64,000 nt of DNA from contig CM022948.1 in NCBI GenBank assembly GCA_012931725.1, positions 48,289,306 through 48,353,305 of the forward strand. The letters are read 5' to 3'. Shown here in pieces: positions 58,401 to 64,000 of this stretch (positions within the stretch are counted from its first letter, which is position 1; each line of letters starts with the position of its first letter). The notes under the pieces were generated by a model. The model was not told the origin of the DNA, made no database searches, and saw only the letters and a program-made list of their open reading frames with translations. The position numbers and the translations under genes are program-made. The stretch is from Litsea cubeba (taxonomy: Eukaryota > Streptophyta > Magnoliopsida > Laurales > Lauraceae).

Positions 58401-60563
58401 TAGATACGGATCTATTCCAATATTGTTGTGTATTTTTGTGTGAGGTAGATCCTGCTAGCTCACTGTGAATGCTCTGTCCTCTAGAAGGATGAACAAAAGG
58501 CTCCCAACTCTAGGAGTCATGACCATCATGGAAGTCTACCGAGTAAGACGTCGATCCCTTATTGCTTAACTAGCGGAAAGATTAGCATCATAGAGTTAGA
58601 CGCCGATCCAGAACTTGTTACCAATAGTTTGATCCTAATCGAAACTCACCTAAGGTCACAGAGTTAGACTAAATCAAGAGATCAACTTTGGTCCTAGCTA
58701 ATTGCTTAAGCTGCAAGTCCCATGGAAGTGAACCATACGATTTAATACATCAATTCTATGAATTTCGAGGACCCTAACTGCTCTGGTGCTGAAGATGAAG
58801 TAGCAATTGATATACCTACAAGCGTAATAGAGGTCAGCTCACTTAGATAAAAATCTCTGAATGAATATTTTGTTTTATTTTCTTTTCTATGTTAATGATG
58901 GTGTTAAAACTCGATTGAGACAGTCATGCCGATTGCTGTATAAATGTTTCAACCATTACTAAAATGGATTTTCTAATGATTATTCTACTGTCATTCTCTT
59001 TAGATCTAGAACACTCTTAAGAGATCTAAAGGTTTTTTTGGGTTTTCTTTATAGAAATATTTGACTTTATTAGAAAACAGTTGAAACAAACTCATTTATT
59101 ATCACAGCTTTATCATATTGGTTAATTTGTGGTTTTAAATATTGGGGGGACATTTTGATGGATTTGGATGTGCGAGACTCTGACACGCAACCAGAAATCT
59201 ATATGCGTTTTGACAATTGGAAAGCTTTACGGATCTCTTTGCCTCTGCCCCTATAGGGATGGAGTAGAATGCTAGAGTACCAACCCTTGGGCTCCCATAT
59301 CTCTTACATAGGGCAGTCTCAAAGAGTCACACTTCTTGAAGGTCTCTTCGTCGGAAATTTACATCCATCATAATCATGTAGGGAGTCTTATCCGTGGGTA
59401 TAGATCAAGTCTTTTGATTATAGTGGGATACTAATTTCTTTGTTGGACACACCCATAATTGATCTGACGTGGAACCCATGGCTTGCTGGCCACACAATTT
59501 CCAACACTTTTGTGGTCACAACCATTAGATCCGATGACCTAATAAATAGGTGGCTAAATATCGATGTCATTTGATGATTTCTAGCATCTACTTAAAGGGA
59601 ATCAAGGTTTATCCATCAAGTGACTCAAGATTTAAATGGTTTATAAGTGCATGTCTAACATTTGAACCTTGGGACACTTTTATGGGCACAACCATTAGAT
59701 TGTTTGATTTAATAAGCAGAGGTGCCAATATATCGATGTCATTTGATGATTCTGAGCATTTACTTAAGGGGACTCATGATCTAACGGTTTATAAGTGCAT
59801 ACAGAACTTCTGAACATTTGAGGCATTTTTGTGGTCACAACCTAGATCATATAATGCCTCTATTCTCATAGTCACCTACTTGATCAATGTACTATTTTGA
59901 TATTTTGGATCATGGAATATACAGGATAGGGCCAACTCGATGGATGGCTTGGATCATAATTCTTGCTTGATTAACAAAGCTTATAAATAATCAAAACTTG
60001 TAGTCATGATGGAAAGAGAAACAAAGTCCGATCATCCTCATCATTCTTGTAATTTGATAATACTACTGATGCATGTAACCTGTTTTTCCCTTGTAACAAA
60101 CCATGTCAACAGGCCTATACAGTTGAGCTGGAAGCAGAGCTGAACCAACTTAAAGAGGAAAATGACCGTCTGAGGAAGGAGGCGGTATGACAACATTGAT
60201 TAATTAGATCTTTTTTTTCCTCGGATTTGATTGATATGCCTACTATTTGTCATGTGGTCTTTGCTTTGAAACAGGAAGTATTGTTGGAGGATAGAAAGAA
60301 ACAGGTAAAACTATTTTGTAGTTTTTCTTTTCCTTTTGGAAATATAATGTTGAATTACATGAAAATATAGTAGTACAATTCTCTTTTGAAAATATCATTC
60401 CAGTGTACTTTGGGCTTTATCATAATGACAATATGACGGATAAGCATTTCATTTGTATTGATTTTTATAGTTGCTGGAGGATAGGAAAGGTAAAAAGAGA
60501 AGCATCTCAACATCTGAAAGAAGGGCAAAGATTCTAAGGAGAACCAATAGTTGGCCGCGATGA
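52417..60563 (+). CDS. ABI5: ABI5-like group A bZIP transcription factor
   Basis: Four exons: 52417-53472, 60113-60184, 60275-60304, 60471-60563, all phase 0, about 416 residues. Conserved regions in order: C1 at 31-45 (LARQSSIYSLTLDEF) with an RQxS kinase site, GSMNMDEFL at 57-65; C2 at 101-121 (SLSVPAPLCRKTVEEVWSEL region); C3 at 139-160 (RQPTFGEMTLEDFLIKAGVV); a Gly-rich stretch about 210-320; basic region at 330-352 (KNRESAARSRARKQ), split from the zipper by intron 1 as usual; zipper about 353-390 (VELEAELNQLKEENDRLRKEA); C-terminal LRRTNSWPR with the RRTxS site. Known family role: nuclear activator of abscisic-acid genes in seeds via ABRE sites. Intron 1 is 6640 bases, filled with repeats. 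The C-terminus after the zipper is short and unlike the typical QYLEE-type sequence. Confidence 0.88.
53811..53945 (+). repeat. 45-base unit repeated three times in intron 1
   Basis: CTCTAATCTTTTCATCCATA followed by GCTCACARATTTAACMGTTTT occurs three times (starts near 53813, 53857 and 53901), spaced about 44 bases, nearly identical. No CRISPR-like spacers; units are contiguous. Confidence 0.85.
55883..56000 (+). mobile_element. Diverged MULE 2-type terminal repeat relic
   Basis: The order ATGATGTCATGGGA, CTAGGGAAAAA, GACCGGAGTTGAGCGACTCT, AGTGACATT, TGAGTC, ATTGGAAA follows the outer part of the MULE 2 right terminal repeat (51892-51995) with many changes. No second end was found nearby. 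An older relative of MULE 2 in the intron of the same gene. Confidence 0.55.
56957..57000 (+). repeat. G-rich tract with quadruplex potential
   Basis: GGGG runs separated by single A or GA bases (GGAGGGGAGGGGGAGGGAGG type) over about 40 bases. More than four G3+ runs with loops of one base on the coding strand of the ABI5-like intron. Confidence 0.7.
59502..59840 (+). repeat. 170-base tandem duplication
   Basis: ACAACCATTAGAT occurs at about 59518 and 59688; ATCGATGTCATTTGATGATT follows each (near 59561 and 59733), then TTTATAAGTGCAT. A third partial start (TTTTTGTGGTCACAACC) is near 59826. In intron 1 near its 3' end. Confidence 0.75.
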
Positions 60564-60811
60564 AAGTTGCGATTATAGTCTTCGGTGTAGGGGGAGCACT
60601 TTTGACTAGCGATTTGATGAAGTGATTAGATTCATCAGATCGACTATTCAATTCAAATATCAATTCCATTGTTTCCTAGTTCAGTTTTATAGAAACTACT
60701 GTTAATAGAGTGTATCATGACAAAACTGAGAGGTTCATACCAGTTGCTGCCCCTGTGTATAAGGGATATAGTTCGGCTTACAAATAAGTAGCTTCAGAAT
60801 AGGAACATATG

Positions 60812-60817
60812 AATAAA
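60812..60817 (+). terminator. Candidate polyadenylation signal of the ABI5-like gene
   Basis: AATAAA about 250 bases after the stop codon, the first canonical signal downstream. Position is reasonable for a plant 3' end; the cleavage site is unknown. Confidence 0.45.
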
Positions 60818-60819
60818 AT

Positions 60820-62829
60820 CATAAACCTTACTATTATGGTGTGTTAATGGTCTTATGGTGGTTGTGCAATTTAAGGGGTTTACCTCGTATAATAATCTTT
60901 AGTCATTAATAACCCTACGGTGATTTGCAGTTTTTATTGACTAAAATGCCTTTAACCGTGGGATATCACATAAAATTATAAATTGTGCGATATCATAGTT
61001 ATATTCCATTTTTAACTACTTTTGTGGTGATGCATGAATTAAAATGTTGTAAAATTGCAAAAATATGGCATGCAATATTACACAGTGAAAGACAGTTTAG
61101 TCCATAAAATCTACATGAGTACTTGTACTTGTGGATAATTATCTTTTAACTTTGGTCACAAGATGGGTTACTTATGGCTAAAGGTTATCCTGCACGCAAA
61201 ATTCTATTATTTTAATAAGTTTTGACACACATTCAATAAAAGAGTATATGCTCTCTTTCAATGATTGTTGTGCTTCCCTATTTGACCCCTTCATCACATA
61301 AGGGCAGAGGTCAGCCCATTACAGTTTGCCGATCATCATATTCTATTAGCTTTACCAAATAAAAAAAATCATATTCTATTAGAGTTGTGACAGTCCCTTT
61401 TCTTCTGGGTTTTTTTTCAAATGGAAGAGCTTCTATCTACTCTAATTTTATTGCAGTCCCTCTACTATGTGAAATGAGCAGACCCTTTTTGTATATGTTG
61501 ACAATTCCTATTCTCCTCATTTACTGTTGGTCCTCAATGGTATTGAGCCTGGTCTCTACCTTGGATTTGAATCTGAAAGGAGACAAGTTGGAGTGATTGG
61601 GTTGGGTCTGTTTGAGATGATGAACATAAATTGGTTGTGGTTGAAAGATGTGTTTTCAATGTTTTTAATGCTTTTAGACTTTTTAGTGCTGGTAATATGA
61701 GGTTTAAATATTGGGTATTAATTTGGCTAGTTTAATGGTGGTGGCCTCAGATTGAAAAAGAGAAAGGTGTTGCTTGAGAAGGAGGGTGTGAGATGTTGGA
61801 AATTCTTATGAATTTCTAGCACGTCCGAATTACTTATGAATCTCATGACCCATGACAACTACAAATACTGTCTCGTAAATTTGGTCATACATCATCTCAT
61901 ACATGATGCTTCTTTCACCATCTTGGTACAAGGCTTGTTTATTACCAGTTGCTTGTCCTTTTTGTGAGAGAGACTCTGATTGTTGGACAATTTTCTACTT
62001 ATGTAAATGGGAAGATTGATTGACTTGCTACGAGCATTATCAAACAATTTCAGCATTTTTAAATAGGATCCCTTGTGATAAAGTCAATAACTAATTCAGT
62101 GAATCATGGGTTACTTTTGTGCCAAGCACTCATGGTGCCCCACTCATGTCTTACGTATTGGGTCTTGTGATCGACACTTATATGTGTAATATTTAACCGT
62201 AAGATTACGGTGTCGTCAAGTAGTAAAGAACTCAAGAGTCCGGATTATCGATCCCACGGAAAGAGGATGGAACAAGCAATGAATCCAATTAATTTAGAAT
62301 TGAGCTTAAGATATAGTTAATATAGAAATTGAAGTGAACAAATAAAACTACTAAACTATGAAACTAATTGGAATGTGGAACAAAACTATAATAGCAACTA
62401 AACTACTCTAATTAACAATCTAAAATATAAAATTAATAAGATCTAACAGACTACACTAAACTAGTGGATGAATGGTGGTGAAAATGGAAGATTTAATGTG
62501 AAGATGTGGTGTGAGATATGTAGGATTTTAAAACAAGTTGTGTGAAATGTGTGTGATTCTAAAACAAAGATTCAAATTAATAATAATAAAAATAAGAGAT
62601 TAGGCAATCCAAAATCCACTAAGTATGTAATTAATCTAATAAATACATGTTCTAATTCAACTCCCAAATCTACAATCCAATTAGAAATCTCTTGCTCAAT
62701 TGGATTGGATGCATGATATAGCAATGAAGATTAAAGTAAAGAAAATAAAAAACCAAGATCCTAGATCATTGTGTGGGGAGATTTTCAAGACACCAGGATT
62801 ATGCTAATCTCGGCTATAAGATGCCAATT
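60820..62829. other. Intergenic DNA, no gene recognised
   Basis: AT-rich. From about 62195 (TAAGATTACGGTGTCGTCAAGTAGTAAA, TATCGATCCCACGGA) the sequence resembles the non-coding part of a common plant LTR element leader, without coding motifs. No RNA gene seen. Confidence 0.4.
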
Positions 62830-63637
62830 AGCACTCTCACGTGCCATCCAGACACGCCTCGGCCGCCGAGACAAAGGCCTCAGCCGAAACCAGACTGACT
62901 TCGGCTGCTAGCGCCGAGCTCGGCTACCAAGGATCGACTTCGGCTGAGAGCCTGACCCCGGCCAAAGGAGCCGGGATGGAAGCCGAAATGAAGAAGAACC
63001 CTTCTCGTGCCCCACGCCGGCCACGTCATTGGACACGTGGCAGAATAGGGGCGCGAGCCAGTGGGACAGATGCGACATCCCAGCCGTCCACAATCTTCGC
63101 CAGATCGCTGACAGGGCGACATCCAGCGGCTGTAGCCAAATCAGGGCAAAGCCCAAGGATGGATCCGATGGGACCTCTACCGCCAAAGGCGTCCAACATG
63201 ATCTGGCCCAACAAGACATGCATTTAATGCAATGTGGGCTGATCGGACTGGCAATAAATGCTTTGTGGGCTGTGATGGACCCGCATTTATTACTTTGTGG
63301 GCTGATAAGAGCTTCCCTATCAAATCAAGGGACCCACTCCAAAATATCATCCAAAATATCAGGTAGAATCCTCTATGAATAGGACAACATTCCATAACCA
63401 AGGTACGCAAGATACACACTTGAGAGTTGTTACTCTGCCTCTCTTCTTCCTCTCCTTCCTTACTTTAAGTTCATACACTAACTTAGGCATCGGAGAGCCT
63501 TGCGTCGTCCAGGCCAGGGTCCTCTGACTGTTCGTTCTTCCCTTTTCAGGCTTTAAGGCAGCTAATCTTCATCTTACGTTTGGATAAGTCCTATCAGGCA
63601 CCCCCTAATCTTGTGAGTCATTATTTTTTCACTTACA
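62830..63637 (+). repeat. Gypsy 5' LTR (start approximate)
   Basis: Contains repeated CGGC / GCCGA words (CTTCGGCT repeated near 62900-62945), the G-box-like GGACACGTGGCA at 63031-63042, three copies of TTTGTGGGCTGAT-like text near 63230-63310 and a TATA-like CTATGAATAGGACAAC near 63373. Ends in ACA at 63637. Confidence 0.55.
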
Positions 63638-63639
63638 AT

Positions 63640-63658
63640 TGGCGCAGTCTGTGGGGAA
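63640..63658 (+). other. Gypsy primer-binding site
   Basis: TGGCGCAGTCTGTGGGGA begins two bases after the LTR end. It is one base off the TGGCGCCGTCTGTGGG type common in plant Gypsy elements. Confidence 0.6.
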
Positions 63659-63693
63659 GTATTAGCCCAGTCTTCCCAATCTTCCCAAATACC

Positions 63694-64000
63694 ATGCCTC
63701 CAAAAGCTAAGAAAGGCGGAGAGTCTTCAAGACCGATGATTCAGCTACCGGGCCCGACGGCGGACGCCCCTCGTCGAAGGCGATCCGGGGCAGGGCCTGG
63801 CGCGTCTGCAGGTGCGGATCGCCTAGACTCGCACCTCTTCGTCGCAGTCCCATTCCCAGAGCAAGTCGAGGATTCGTCTCCGGGCGAGGAAGTCACACCT
63901 CCCCGACGAGACGAACGGCGACAAGAGCGTCCACAGAAGGACAAAGCCGTAGCAGTCGACAGACCACACCGTCCGCGACACCTCGATGACAGAGGAGATG
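63694..64000 (+). CDS. Gypsy gag, N-terminal part (open at window end)
   Basis: ATG 63694, 57 bases... after the primer site; open for 102 codons to the window edge. Starts MPPKAKKGGESSRPM and continues with an Arg/Pro/Glu-rich sequence (PPRRDERRQERPQKDKA), typical of the disordered start of gag in plant Tat-like Gypsy elements. No conserved gag domain is reached before the window ends, so the call rests on position after LTR and primer site. Confidence 0.6.
   Translation, partial: MPPKAKKGGESSRPMIQLPGPTADAPRRRRSGAGPGASAGADRLDSHLFVAVPFPEQVEDSSPGEEVTPPRRDERRQERPQKDKAVAVDRPHRPRHLDDRGD

Larger units (their letters stand above)
53473..60112 (+). other. Intron 1 of the ABI5-like gene, repeat-rich
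   Basis: GT at 53473 (CAG|GTATGAG) and AG at 60111-60112. No gene inside. Contents are listed separately: a 45-base triplicate, a MULE terminal-repeat relic, a G-rich tract and a 170-base duplication. The block 53780-54050 and the block 57000-57230 share words in order (CATCCATnGnnCACAA, GACTCTCAATCCA, GGATCATAAGGTGGGCC), so they are two copies of one dispersed repeat. Small GACA and GATA runs occur near 54370-54400. Confidence 0.75.
62830..64000 (+). mobile_element. Ty3-Gypsy retrotransposon, 5' part (runs off window)
   Basis: A GC-rich block that contrasts sharply with its flank. It holds an LTR ending TCACTTACA at 63637, a primer site starting TGGCGCAGTCTGTGGGGA, and the beginning of an Arg/Pro-rich gag ORF. 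The primer-site type is that of Gypsy Tat-like and Athila-like elements. LTR start not fixed; about 62830-62870 by composition. Confidence 0.65.

Noticed and set aside
62841..63382. Open frames on both strands in the Gypsy LTR
   Set aside because: GC-rich LTR DNA; no gag or pol motif, and the real gag start lies after the primer site at 63694.

Overview
The window is nuclear DNA of a flowering plant. The evidence is spliced genes with GT-AG introns, an ABI5-type group A bZIP gene, plant-only families (plant mobile domain, FTSH11, glucuronokinase), and Copia, Gypsy, LINE, SINE and Mutator-like (MULE) elements making up most of the sequence. The species cannot be fixed from the sequence; nothing in it is bacterial or organellar.

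Layout. 1-12923: two decayed Copia elements lie tail to tail and form a giant inverted repeat (368-6587 against 6696-12923). 14960-19462 (minus): a chimeric gene whose first exon begins as chloroplast protease FTSH11 and continues in frame into the C-terminal half of the vacuolar tethering protein VPS16; the later VPS16 exons are broken. 20700-31960: repeat-rich DNA holding a foldback element, LTR-element remnants with two tRNA-Met primer sites, an A-rich minisatellite, a glucuronokinase gene fragment, a tandem duplication of about 690 bp split by a LINE, and a long hairpin. 31964-45031: a MULE with 106-bp terminal repeats and a 10-bp target duplication; it carries a dying MuDR transposase and a damaged GRF zinc-finger ORF. 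A very young SIRE-type Copia element (34125-42582, target duplication ATCTC) sits inside the transposase gene. 45325-52030: a second MULE with terminal inverted repeats of about 0.87 kb and a 9-bp target duplication. It has no transposase; its only gene is a ten-exon reading frame (about 909 residues) joining a plant mobile domain to a ULP1/C48 cysteine protease. 52417-60563 (plus): an ABI5-like bZIP gene of four exons with a 6.6-kb first intron; the second MULE is inserted under 400 bp upstream of its ATG. 62830-64000: a Gypsy LTR, primer site and the start of gag, running off the window.

How the parts relate. The only conventional host gene that looks intact is the ABI5-like one (seed and abscisic-acid signalling). 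Its short remaining upstream region keeps an ABRE core and a CE3-type coupling element. The other intact coding unit is the transposon-borne PMD-ULP gene. All other coding sequence is transposon-derived or pseudogenic. The strongest observations are the intact PMD-ULP cargo of the second MULE, the FTSH11-VPS16 fusion, and the well-dated nesting of a SIRE element in a MULE transposase.
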